Origin: Helicobacteraceae bacterium
GTDB taxonomy: Bacteria > Campylobacterota > Campylobacteria > Campylobacterales > Helicobacteraceae
NCBI GenBank assembly: GCA_029258405.1
Contig: JARHYY010000136.1
Span: 1-11,179 of the forward strand
DNA length: 11,179 nt
Direction of reading: 5' to 3'
The stretch's first letter is position 1. Each line of letters opens with the position of its first letter. The position numbers were made by a program, and so were the translations under genes. Below are positions 1-6,844 of the stretch, piece after piece. The notes under the pieces were generated by a model, which worked only from the letters and a program-made list of their open reading frames with translations, searched no databases and had not been told where the DNA came from.

Positions 1-1
1 A

Positions 2-271
2 TTAAAGCTCAACAAAGGAAATGTAAGAGAAAAAAATATTAAAGCATTTGTGCTTATGTCTGATGGGAGCACAGAAGGATTATATAGCAAAAGAGATAAA
101 AAATTTGTAGAAGCATTACAAAGGCATGTTATAGAGATAACTAAGCAAGATAAAGATAAAAAACAAAAAGATATAGAAGCATTAATACAAAAAGTAAGAG
201 ATACAAAAAGCTTTGATGTTTGTAGCATCGCCATACATACTTGCGTTGAAAAAAGAGGCATAAAAATCTAA
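2..271 (+). CDS. 3' end of a PP2C-like protein phosphatase (partial)
   Basis: The reading frame is open back to the first bases of the window, so this is the C-terminal part (about 89 residues) of a longer protein and not a small gene starting at the GTG at 50. The segment FVLMSDGSTEGLY fits the late PP2C/PPM-phosphatase motif in which a hydrophobic strand leads into SDG; the aspartate (codon 62-64) is a metal ligand in that family. The segment FDVCSIAI near the end resembles the closing DD/DN-x-(S/T)-hydrophobic strand, but the second Asp/Asn is Val here. Between them lies a lysine-rich, probably helical stretch. PP2C enzymes remove phosphate from Ser/Thr, often opposing a kinase. The catalytic N-terminus is outside the window, so activity cannot be judged. 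The DUF285 gene begins 14 bases downstream. The family call is moderate: only the tail is seen. Confidence 0.55.
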   Translation, partial: LKLNKGNVREKNIKAFVLMSDGSTEGLYSKRDKKFVEALQRHVIEITKQDKDKKQKDIEALIQKVRDTKSFDVCSIAIHTCVEKRGIKI

Positions 272-275
272 AAAA

Positions 276-283
276 GGGGGGGG
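276..283 (+). repeat. G8 homopolymer tract, also the likely ribosome binding site
   Basis: Eight consecutive G follow five A, between the stop of the PP2C-like gene and the TTG at 286. The purine run A-G sits about 5 bases before TTG and is the only Shine-Dalgarno-like sequence available; the in-frame ATG at 331 has none. G tracts of this length are known hot spots for slipped-strand phase variation in Helicobacter and Campylobacter. No start codon lies upstream of the tract in the frame of the downstream gene (that frame is stopped at 247), so slippage here would change ribosome-binding strength or spacing and not the reading frame. Confidence 0.7.
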
Positions 284-285
284 AT

Positions 286-1437
286 TTGTCAATATTTCAA
301 CGATTTGCAAAATATTTTCAACCAGTATATATGAATTTCAAACCACAAAACAAACAAGAGCTACAAGAGCTTGTAAAGAATGAGAGCATACCATTAAGCA
401 ATATAGATACAAGCCTTATAACTGATATGAGTGAGTTATTTGCACATTCTTTACGAACCAATTTTGATGGGATAGAAAAATGGAATGTATCACAAGTAAG
501 AGATATGAGTTATATGTTTGCAGGAGCAAAGAGTTTCAACCAACCCTTAAACTCTTGGAATGTATCACAGGTAAGAGATATGCAAAGCATGTTTTTGTTG
601 GCAAGCAGTTTCAACCAACCCCTAGATTCTTGGGATATTTCAAGGGTAACTAATATGAATTATATGTTTGCAGGAGCAAACAATCTTAAGCAAAAACCAA
701 AATGGTTATATAGGACAACTCAAAGACATAACTCTATATATAAACCACAATATAAACCACAAAACAAACAAGAGCTACAAGAGCTTGTAAATAATGAGAA
801 TCTTTATCTTGGTGATATAGATACAAGCCTTATAACTGATATGAGTGAGTTATTTAAAGATTCTCAACGAACCAATTTTGATGGGATAGAAAAATGGAAT
901 GTATCACAAGTAACAGATATGAGCTTTATGTTTTATAATGCAAAAAACTTTAACCAACCTTTAAACTCATGGAATGTATCAAGTGTAAAAAATATGAGTT
1001 ATATGTTTGCATGGGCAGAGAGTTTCAACCAACCCTTAGATTCGTGGAATGTATCACAAGTAAAAAATATGCGAGGTATGTTTAATAATGCAAGCAATTT
1101 CAATCAACCGCTAAACTCATGGAATGTTTCACAGGTTGAGGATATGAATTATATGTTTTACAATGCAAGCAATTTTAACCAACCTTTAGAAAAATGGAAT
1201 GTATCACAGGTAAGAGATATGGAAGATATGTTTAAAGGAGCAAGCAGCTTTAATCAACCGCTAGATTCATGGGATGTATCACAGGTTGAGGATATGAGCT
1301 TTATGTTTTGTAATGCAAAAAGTTTTAACCAACCTTTAAACTCATGGAATGTATCAAATGTAACTCATATGGAAGATATGTTTTATAGCACAAGCAATCT
1401 TAAGCAAAAACCAAAATGGTATGGGTATAAATTCTAG
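286..1437 (+). CDS. DUF285 / BspA-like repeat protein
   Basis: This 383-residue protein consists almost wholly of 25-residue repeats of the type W-N-V-S-x-V-x-D-M-x-x-M-F-x-x-A-x-x-F-N-Q-P-L-x-S, the signature of DUF285 (BspA-like leucine-rich-repeat) proteins known from Mycoplasma, Helicobacter and gut bacteria. Repeat tryptophans fall at residues 66, 91, 116 and 140, then 204, 229, 254, 279, 304, 329, 354 and 378. Each run is introduced by the same cap (KQELQELV...DTSLITDMSELF) and ends with NLKQKPKW, so the protein holds two modules, with three and seven full repeats. There is no signal peptide, lipobox or anchor, although relatives are usually described as surface proteins; secretion is therefore unproven. 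TTG at 286 is chosen because a purine/G run precedes it; ATG at 331 is the alternative and would remove 15 residues without touching the repeats. A role in binding or recognition is inference. Confidence 0.88.
   Translation: MSIFQRFAKYFQPVYMNFKPQNKQELQELVKNESIPLSNIDTSLITDMSELFAHSLRTNFDGIEKWNVSQVRDMSYMFAGAKSFNQPLNSWNVSQVRDMQSMFLLASSFNQPLDSWDISRVTNMNYMFAGANNLKQKPKWLYRTTQRHNSIYKPQYKPQNKQELQELVNNENLYLGDIDTSLITDMSELFKDSQRTNFDGIEKWNVSQVTDMSFMFYNAKNFNQPLNSWNVSSVKNMSYMFAWAESFNQPLDSWNVSQVKNMRGMFNNASNFNQPLNSWNVSQVEDMNYMFYNASNFNQPLEKWNVSQVRDMEDMFKGASSFNQPLDSWDVSQVEDMSFMFCNAKSFNQPLNSWNVSNVTHMEDMFYSTSNLKQKPKWYGYKF
340..519 (+). repeat. Intragenic direct repeat, copy 1 (cap of DUF285 module A)
   Basis: This stretch is nearly identical to 754-933, at a constant offset of 414 bp (138 codons). 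Identical blocks include 340-377 with 754-791 and 401-441 with 815-855. It encodes the cap segment and the first repeat of module A. The offset is a multiple of three, so duplication or deletion by recombination between copies keeps the frame. Confidence 0.85.
754..933 (+). repeat. Intragenic direct repeat, copy 2 (cap of DUF285 module B)
   Basis: This is the second copy of the segment at 340-519, opening the longer module B. A short extra copy of its leading bases (AAACCACAATAT just before AAACCACAAAAC, about 742-760) marks the junction between the two modules. Confidence 0.85.
895..1419 (+). repeat. Seven tandem 75-bp repeats inside the DUF285 gene
   Basis: Tryptophan codons recur every 75 bp (895, 970, 1045, 1120, 1195, 1270, 1345), each followed by AATGTATCA or a near variant. 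A shorter run of the same unit lies at 481-705 in the same gene. Units are similar but not identical at DNA level, and unit loss or gain would stay in frame. Confidence 0.85.
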
Positions 1438-1443
1438 TTATAA

Positions 1444-1473
1444 ATAAAAGATGAATTACAGGAATTTATATAA
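1444..1473 (+). pseudogene. Possible relic of another DUF285 module
   Basis: Just after the DUF285 stop (TAG) and a further TAA, the same frame encodes IKDELQEFI before the next stop. This resembles the cap start KQELQELV that opens both modules of the intact gene (shared K-x-E-L-Q-E), in the position where a third module would begin. It suggests that the array once continued or was rearranged. The match is only nine residues, so chance is possible. Confidence 0.35.
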
Positions 1474-1547
1474 GCTATAAGATTATGCTAAAGAAAGAAT
1501 CAAAGGAGCTTTAAAGCGTATTCACCTTTTCTTAAGTTGTTGTTTAA

Positions 1548-1553
1548 TATAAT
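1548..1553 (+). promoter_or_regulatory. -10 box (TATAAT) of the envelope operon
   Basis: A perfect TATAAT sits about 40 bases before the ATG at 1594, in a T/A-rich stretch as usual for housekeeping-sigma promoters of Helicobacter, which often lack a clear -35. It would give a leader of roughly 30 bases containing the AAGGGA ribosome binding site at 1583-1588. It lies after the DUF285 gene and before the first lipoprotein gene, the expected place for the operon promoter. Confidence 0.55.
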
Positions 1554-1582
1554 AGGTTATTTGGAATTTATTTATATATTTA

Positions 1583-1588
1583 TAAGGG
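1583..1588 (+). promoter_or_regulatory. Ribosome binding site fixing the start at 1594
   Basis: AAGGGA lies five bases before ATG 1594. The TTG at 1537 in the same frame has no such site and would overlap the -10 box, so the shorter protein is preferred. Confidence 0.65.
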
Positions 1589-1593
1589 ATAGA

Positions 1594-2964
1594 ATGCAAA
1601 GGGTATATATATTTTATTGGCTGCATTTGTATTGCCTTTCTTTAGTGTTTGTGGGTTGTTCTGTGTTTAGTGGTTATGAGGGTAGCAATGATGCTTTTAC
1701 CAAAAACCTTATTGCAGCTCATTGCTCTGTTGATGAATCAGAGCTTGAAAAGATTAGGGATTCTTCTGATAAAATTTATTTAGGGCTTAATAGTGGGCTT
1801 GAGGCGAGATATTGTGCTCATTACACTTTGAGTAATGATTTTTTCAATATAGCAGAAGAGAGCTTTAGAGATGATGTTGAGCTTGAAAGTATTGCCTCAA
1901 CAGTAACAAGAGTTGCTGCAAATGTTCTTATAAATGATAATGTTTCTGCTTATCAGGGTATGCTTTATGAAAAAATAATGCTTAATCTTTACAAGGGCTT
2001 GAATTATCTCTCTTTGAAAGATTTTGAAAATGCTCGAATAGAATTTAATCGCTCTTTAGAGCGTCAAAGGATGGCAAAGGAGTATTTCTCCTCTCAAATT
2101 ACGGAAGCAAAAGAAGAGCTTAAGAAAGTAGATGATACTGAATATGGGGAATATGTTAGTGAAAGCATAAACAGCATTACACAGAGCTACTCTTCGTTAA
2201 TGAGTGAATTTAAGGCACAGAAAAATTTTACTAACCCTTATGCTACTTATCTTGCAAGTGTGTTTTTATTCTTGGATAAAGATTACAAAAAAGCGGCAGA
2301 TTTATTTAAAGAAATAGTAGCATTGGATGCTAAAAATAAAGAATTTAAAAATCAATATAAGGTTTTTGAGCAATATGCTCGTAGTTCAAATCCTCAAAAA
2401 CTGCAAAAGTATGTTTTTGTTGTTTTTGAAAACGGGCTTGGAGCTACAAAAAAAGAGATTGCGCTAGATTTACCTTTCCCGCTAAAAGATTCTAAAGGAA
2501 AGCAGAGCTTTATATTAGTTTCTTTCGCTTTTCCTGTGTTGCAAAAGCGAAGCTCTGCTCAAGCATCAATTCTCATTGATAAAAAACCAACCACATACTT
2601 TATGAGTTTTGATGATGTTATTGCCACAGAGTTCAACCTCTCTTTGCCCTTGTATATAACCAAATCGATTATAAGCACTACCTTAAAAACCATTGCAACC
2701 TTTCAGGCTTCAAGGGTTAATGTCTATGCTGGATTGGGTATGATGTTCCTTAATAAGGCTATCACAAAAGCAGATGTGCGATCTTGGCAGGGCTTGCCCT
2801 CGGATATTTCTATTATGATGATACCTAATAAAGGGGTTGTTACAATAGGCAATGAACAACAAATGGAGCAAAAAAAGTTTTCTAAAAATAAAAATATACT
2901 TGTATATATTCGCTCGTTTGTGCCTTATGCACCAAGCAATATTGTGGTTATTGAATCATTATAA
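1594..2964 (+). CDS. COG3014-type lipoprotein, first gene of envelope operon
   Basis: A predicted lipoprotein of 456 residues. The N-terminus has a hydrophobic stretch ending in the lipobox F-V-G-C, which puts the acylated cysteine at residue 22. Residues 125-155 (YEKIML..YKGLNYLSLKDFENARIEF) and 219-244 (YLASVFLFLDKDYKKAADLF) look like TPR-type helical hairpins; the first matches the pattern I associate with the uncharacterised family COG3014, found beside ycfL/lpoB-like genes in many proteobacteria. The C-terminal half is probably beta-rich. It likely sits on the periplasmic side of a membrane as a protein-binding scaffold (inference). ATG 1594 is chosen over TTG 1537 because of the signal peptide, ribosome binding site and -10 box positions. 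The next gene starts nine bases after the stop. Confidence 0.75.
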   Translation: MQRVYIFYWLHLYCLSLVFVGCSVFSGYEGSNDAFTKNLIAAHCSVDESELEKIRDSSDKIYLGLNSGLEARYCAHYTLSNDFFNIAEESFRDDVELESIASTVTRVAANVLINDNVSAYQGMLYEKIMLNLYKGLNYLSLKDFENARIEFNRSLERQRMAKEYFSSQITEAKEELKKVDDTEYGEYVSESINSITQSYSSLMSEFKAQKNFTNPYATYLASVFLFLDKDYKKAADLFKEIVALDAKNKEFKNQYKVFEQYARSSNPQKLQKYVFVVFENGLGATKKEIALDLPFPLKDSKGKQSFILVSFAFPVLQKRSSAQASILIDKKPTTYFMSFDDVIATEFNLSLPLYITKSIISTTLKTIATFQASRVNVYAGLGMMFLNKAITKADVRSWQGLPSDISIMMIPNKGVVTIGNEQQMEQKKFSKNKNILVYIRSFVPYAPSNIVVIESL

Positions 2965-2973
2965 GGAGTTAAT

Positions 2974-3360
2974 ATGCGTTATGCTTTGAATTTGTTTGCA
3001 ATGTTAATAGTGTGCGTACCTTTTTTTATCAGCGGTTGCAATGTGCAACCCCCGATAGAAAACTTGCATAAGGTTCGTTTTAATAATAATGTACCATTTA
3101 ATATAGTGAGCCTTCAATCACGGAGAAATAATAATGGCTTGCTTGAAATAGAAATGGTGTTGCATTCTAGGAGCTGGTGGTTTGATGATGTTATAGGCTA
3201 TCAAATTGATTGGCTTGATGGCAGTGGATTTCTCTTGAAATCATCTCAACAAAGCCCTTATAAAAGTTTCACATTAGACACTAATCGCCCATTTGTGCTC
3301 AAAGAAATTGCCACAGACAATAGAGCGACAGATTTTATTATCCATCTTGAAGATTTATAA
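2974..3360 (+). CDS. YcfL-like lipoprotein
   Basis: A small predicted lipoprotein of 128 residues with signal sequence and lipobox F-I-S-G-C, cysteine 22. The rest resembles the YcfL family (COG5633): a compact beta-rich domain with a VVxxxxRRNNNGLLEIEMVLHS-like strand region, then a YQIDWLDGSGFLL segment, matching the family's typical "Y+..WfD..G" pattern. In Escherichia coli ycfL lies beside lpoB (ycfM), the same arrangement as here. The family has no firmly established biochemical function known to me. AAGGAG (2963-2968) serves as ribosome binding site, and the gaps are 9 bases on both sides, so it is co-transcribed with its neighbours. Identification rests on pattern plus neighbourhood. 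Confidence 0.68.
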   Translation: MRYALNLFAMLIVCVPFFISGCNVQPPIENLHKVRFNNNVPFNIVSLQSRRNNNGLLEIEMVLHSRSWWFDDVIGYQIDWLDGSGFLLKSSQQSPYKSFTLDTNRPFVLKEIATDNRATDFIIHLEDL

Positions 3361-3369
3361 AGGAAAAGC

Positions 3370-4002
3370 ATGAAACATATGAAACATATATTGCAAATAA
3401 GTATTCTCTCTTCAGCATTATTAGTGCTAGGTTGTTCGTCTGCTGTGCGTTATACTAGCGGAACACCTTCTCTTGATGATCCTAATGCTGCACTAACGCT
3501 AGGGATTGATAGGGTAGATTTTGAAAGAGCGGCGGAATCCATGATAGCGAGCATGCTTGATGATCCTGCGTTTAATAAAATACAATCAGGCACAAGAAAG
3601 GTTGTTGCTATCGGACGCATTAAAAACGACACTACACAAAGGATAGACACTGATTTGCTTACAAGCAAAATCACCATAGCCTTAAGAAAATCAGGCAAGT
3701 TTATCCTTACAACAGCTGTTGCTGCTGGTGGGGCTAGGGATAGCATGAGTGAAGATGTAAGAGAGCTTAGGGCAAATGATGAATTTAGCCAAAAAACTAT
3801 TGCTAAAAAAGGTACATTGGTGGCTCCAGATTTTTCCTTAGCGGGTAAGATTATTCAACGAAATTCAAGCTTGAGTAAGAAAACACAACAAGTTGATTAC
3901 TATTTTCAATTAACCTTGACAGATTTAAGCACAGGTTTAGCTTATTGGGAGGATGAAAAGGTGATTTCAAAAAGCGGCTCAAATGCTTCTGTGAGCTGGT
4001 AG
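3370..4002 (+). CDS. LpoB-like lipoprotein
   Basis: A predicted lipoprotein of 210 residues, close in size to E. coli LpoB. The signal sequence ends in lipobox L-V-L-G-C with cysteine 22. The body contains VVAIGRIKNDTTQRIDTDLLTSKI followed by ALRKSGKF, and ends with LTLTDLSTGLAYWEDEKVISK; this layout fits the LpoB/CsgG-like fold (COG3417). In E. coli, LpoB reaches through the peptidoglycan to activate the synthase PBP1B. Helicobacter is not known to have a PBP1B, so the partner here is probably different or the protein has another role. It follows the ycfL-like gene by 9 bases and precedes the next gene by 10. Two ATGs (3370, 3379) are possible; AGGA at 3361-3364 favours the first. Confidence 0.75.
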   Translation: MKHMKHILQISILSSALLVLGCSSAVRYTSGTPSLDDPNAALTLGIDRVDFERAAESMIASMLDDPAFNKIQSGTRKVVAIGRIKNDTTQRIDTDLLTSKITIALRKSGKFILTTAVAAGGARDSMSEDVRELRANDEFSQKTIAKKGTLVAPDFSLAGKIIQRNSSLSKKTQQVDYYFQLTLTDLSTGLAYWEDEKVISKSGSNASVSW

Positions 4003-4012
4003 GAGCAGCAAA

Positions 4013-5368
4013 ATGAAGAGAATAATATTTTTTCTTTTTTCTGTGTGTGTTTTATATGCAGAGGAACAAAACATAGCTATGTCAAATATGCCTCAAGAGA
4101 TTACACAGACTGATGTGGTTATGCAAAATGCAATTTCAGATGCGAGCGATAAGGAGATTGCATCTCAAAATATTAATGATTTTTTTGATGGATTTGCTTC
4201 AGAGTATGATATTGAATATGGTATAGATAAAAATGAAAAAACTTTTTATAATGGAAAAGCTGTTGTTGCTCTTGATGATACTGATCCAAATTTTGCTAAG
4301 GCTCTTAATCTTGCCTTTGATGAAGCTTTGATAGATATGCAGGCAAGTTTTGTTCGCGATATGTATGGGAAGCAGAGCACTTCTGTTGTGCAAAAATTTT
4401 TCTCTGATGATTCTAGTAATGCGAGAGAATTTGAAAAGCTGCCCCCAGAAGGCAAGCTAAGCCAGCTGTTAAACAAGGTAACAACACTTGTAGGGGCAAA
4501 GCTTGATCAATACTTAGAAGAAATGTCCATAAATACGCAAGGGCTTTCAGAAGAGCGTAAAAAGGTTTTATTAGCTGATTCGCTTGTGCAGAAAATTCAT
4601 ATTAATGCGCTTGGGAATATGCGGGGGCTTGTGCCTGTGCAAACAGCTATGCTTAAAAACAGTAATGGGAAATATGAAGTTGGTGTTATTGCTGTGGTTT
4701 CACCAAAAACAAAGCAAATTGCAGAAGATATACGACTTAAGCGAGCCTCTCTTGTGAGCGGAAAAGGAAAGGATATTAACCAATTTTTACCAAAAAATAG
4801 CAAAGATTATTTAAATGAACTTGGTATTCGTTTGGTATATGATGCAAATGGTATGCCTGTTATTATGAGCTATGGGCAATGGAGCTACCTTAAAGGCGAG
4901 GATTCTTATACAAATTCACGCAAACAGCAAAACGCTGAACAAACAGCTATCGCAAGAGCTGATTCTGCTATTTCGGCATTTGTAAATTCCTCTATCACTT
5001 TTAAGCAAGATCAAGAACTTAGTAAAGATATAGAAACCTCTATTACACAAAGAATAGCTCATAATGACACAGAAGAGCAAGAAAACAGTGCAAGAAATAT
5101 TATTGACAGAACAACAAGAGAGGCAAAGCTAAGTTCTCAAATTGCTCTAAAAGGTATAAGGACAATCAAAAGATGGAATGCTTTAGATGATAATGGTATT
5201 GAGTATGTAGGAGCTGTAAGGGCTTATAGCTATAATTTTGTTAAAAATGCAGATAAAATTATAGTACCTGTTCAAAAAACTCAAGCAGGAAATGGGCAAA
5301 ATGCTAAAAGTGGCGGAGTTGATGTAAGTAAAAAAAGCACAGTAGTAAATAGTATGGATGATTTCTGA
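4013..5368 (+). CDS. Secreted operon protein, probable DUF6844 family
   Basis: A protein of 451 residues with a short classical signal peptide (MKRIIFF...VCVLYA, likely cleaved after Ala16) and no lipobox or later membrane segment, so it is predicted periplasmic. An acidic region (residues 20-75) is followed by KAVVALDDTDPNFAKALNLAFDEALIDMQASFV, where a stretch of the type x-A-x-x-x-A-F-x-E-A resembles the LPP20/FlgT-like helix of the next gene. A second similar stretch (AEQTAIARADSAISAFVNSSI) lies in the C-terminal half. I associate genes in this position of the operon with DUF6844, from memory only. A structural role in an envelope complex is inferred from the operon. The stop codon overlaps the next start (TGATG). 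Confidence 0.6.
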   Translation: MKRIIFFLFSVCVLYAEEQNIAMSNMPQEITQTDVVMQNAISDASDKEIASQNINDFFDGFASEYDIEYGIDKNEKTFYNGKAVVALDDTDPNFAKALNLAFDEALIDMQASFVRDMYGKQSTSVVQKFFSDDSSNAREFEKLPPEGKLSQLLNKVTTLVGAKLDQYLEEMSINTQGLSEERKKVLLADSLVQKIHINALGNMRGLVPVQTAMLKNSNGKYEVGVIAVVSPKTKQIAEDIRLKRASLVSGKGKDINQFLPKNSKDYLNELGIRLVYDANGMPVIMSYGQWSYLKGEDSYTNSRKQQNAEQTAIARADSAISAFVNSSITFKQDQELSKDIETSITQRIAHNDTEEQENSARNIIDRTTREAKLSSQIALKGIRTIKRWNALDDNGIEYVGAVRAYSYNFVKNADKIIVPVQKTQAGNGQNAKSGGVDVSKKSTVVNSMDDF

Positions 5369-6516
5369 TGAAAAATATAAACAATGCAATAATATTGGTA
5401 ATATGGTTCTTTGGTGGGGTGCTAGCTTTTTGTGCAACTCAAACTTCTGTAAGTCGTTATGAGGGTTATGGCGTTGGGCAAAATAGAGATGAAGCAATTT
5501 CTAATGCCTTAAGTGATGCTATGGCACAAATTAAGGGCGTTCAAATAAGCAAGGAAGTTGTAAGCTCTGATAAAACAACACAAGATGGCTTTAGTTTTGA
5601 GAGCACAACACAAAACAAAACAAGCCTTGCAGGCAAAACGCCTCCTTATAAGATTAATTTTGCACAGGAAATGGCAGATGGAAGATGGGAAGCACAAGTG
5701 GCTATCACACAAACAACAAAAGATTATATCCCGCCCGGGCAGAGCCATTCAAGTAGGCGATCTATAATTGTTATTGCAAGAGATGATGTATTTGGAGACC
5801 AACTTAAGCAAAAAATTATTATTGCCCTTAATAAAAGCCGAAAATTTAATGTGCTTGATAGAGATTTTACATCTGTTTATAATGCAGAAAAAGCCTTGCT
5901 TAAGAGTAAAGATGCAGCGAATGATGAAGCACTGAAGCTAGGAAAGGTTTTAGGAGCAGATTATATTCTTGTTGTTGATGTTAATCAGATAAGCGCACAA
6001 AATAAGACAAGCAACCTTACAGGTAAAACAACATTGCAAGCAGAAATGAATATAGATTACCGTGTTTTGCTTATGGCTACAAGACAGATAAAATATGCTG
6101 ATAATATATTCATCAATACACCTATAAAGGATAATAAGGCTGCTAATCAATTGATAGAGCAGCTAGCCCATCGTATTACTTCAAGCATGCTTGAGAGTAT
6201 ATATCCTTTAAAAATTGCACAAATTTCTGATAATCAAGCTATATTTAGTGAAAAACTAGAGGTGGGGGCTGTATATGATTGTTTCAACCTCAAAGAAACA
6301 ATAAAGGATAGCTATACAAAAGAAAATGCAGGCAAGGTAGAAAACAAGGTTGCATCCATTAAAATTGAACGAAGTACAGCAAAGTTAAGCTATGCCTCCT
6401 TTTTAGATGGGCATGCAAAAAAGGGTGATATTTGTCGTTTTGCTTCTTCTTTTGCAGAAGGTAAAAAAAGCGATGCGATTATTCTTGAAGATGGGGGTGT
6501 TAATGTTGGTTTTTAA
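5368..6516 (+). CDS. CsgG/HfaB-like secreted protein, LPP20/FlgT-like N-terminus
   Basis: A protein of 382 residues. After a signal peptide (residues 1-23, ending VLAFCA) comes RYEGYGVGQNRDEAISNALSDAMAQIKGVQI, the pattern of the LPP20/FlgT N-terminal domain. Residues about 130-215 (IIVIARDDVFGDQLKQKIIIALNKSRKFNVLDRD...GKVLGADYILVVDV) match the CsgG/HfaB/LpoB fold: a strand, a helix, RKFxVLDR, then a G-A-D-Y-x-L strand. Curli transporter CsgG is an outer-membrane lipoprotein channel; here there is no lipobox (Phe precedes the Cys), so a CsgG-type pore is unlikely and a soluble periplasmic subunit more so. The C-terminal part (about 265-382) may be an SH3-like FlgT-type domain. It is translationally coupled to the previous gene by a one-base overlap and ends the operon. 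Confidence 0.7.
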   Translation: MKNINNAIILVIWFFGGVLAFCATQTSVSRYEGYGVGQNRDEAISNALSDAMAQIKGVQISKEVVSSDKTTQDGFSFESTTQNKTSLAGKTPPYKINFAQEMADGRWEAQVAITQTTKDYIPPGQSHSSRRSIIVIARDDVFGDQLKQKIIIALNKSRKFNVLDRDFTSVYNAEKALLKSKDAANDEALKLGKVLGADYILVVDVNQISAQNKTSNLTGKTTLQAEMNIDYRVLLMATRQIKYADNIFINTPIKDNKAANQLIEQLAHRITSSMLESIYPLKIAQISDNQAIFSEKLEVGAVYDCFNLKETIKDSYTKENAGKVENKVASIKIERSTAKLSYASFLDGHAKKGDICRFASSFAEGKKSDAIILEDGGVNVGF

Positions 6517-6526
6517 AATAGTCGTA

Positions 6527-6532
6527 TATAAT
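6527..6532 (+). promoter_or_regulatory. -10 box (TATAAT) before the two hypothetical genes
   Basis: A perfect TATAAT lies 11 bases after the CsgG-like gene and about 26 bases before ATG 6558, in an AT-rich context. It would give a short leader carrying GAGGAGAG (6545-6552). It suggests that the next genes form a separate transcription unit, though read-through from the operon is possible since no terminator is seen between. Confidence 0.5.
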
Positions 6533-6557
6533 CTCTAATTGTTTGAGGAGAGTTGAT

Positions 6558-6830
6558 ATGATTAAAATAGAGCTAAAACATATAAGCCCTAATCCATATT
6601 TTGCCCATGAATATGAAACAGAGATAATACATAAAAATAATGCTCATAAAAAACGAGAAGTTATTTTAGGCATTTTGTATCTCATTATCAAACAAGCGGG
6701 TAAATCTGGAGATTTTAAACAACAGCAAGCAGAAAAAGGGAAAATGGTAGCACAAAAACTGCAAAAAGTATTAGCTCAACAAAGGACAATTAAAAAAGCT
6801 CATGCACATAAAGAAACTATGCAGGATTAA
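6558..6830 (+). CDS. Hypothetical basic cytosolic protein (90 aa)
   Basis: I do not recognise this protein. It has 90 residues, no signal peptide and no membrane helix. The N-terminal half (MIKIELKHISPNPYFAHEYE...) looks like a small folded domain, and residues about 50-90 form a Lys/Gln-rich helix, possibly a coiled coil. ATG 6558 is chosen because GAGGAGAG sits a few bases upstream; the in-frame TTG at 6543 overlaps that site and is less likely. The next gene starts 14 bases after the stop, so the two are probably co-transcribed and may work together. Confidence 0.65.
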   Translation: MIKIELKHISPNPYFAHEYETEIIHKNNAHKKREVILGILYLIIKQAGKSGDFKQQQAEKGKMVAQKLQKVLAQQRTIKKAHAHKETMQD

Positions 6831-6844
6831 GAAAGAGATACAAA

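Noticed and set aside
481..1419. Regular 75-bp repeats that could suggest a CRISPR or satellite array
   Set aside because: The repeats are in frame, degenerate, contiguous without spacers, and encode a clear DUF285 25-residue protein repeat.
1481..1552. Short frame reading DYAKERIKGALKRIHLF, considered as the tail of a lost gene
   Set aside because: It is preceded immediately by a stop, has no start codon and no recognisable family; it overlaps the promoter region.
3450..3746. Minus-strand frame of 98 codons
   Set aside because: It lies inside the LpoB-like gene, has no ribosome binding site or recognisable protein, and is a shadow frame.
5183..5497. Minus-strand frame of 104 codons across the junction of two operon genes
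   Set aside because: It overlaps two well-supported plus-strand genes and has a low-complexity Ile/His/Tyr-rich translation typical of antisense frames.
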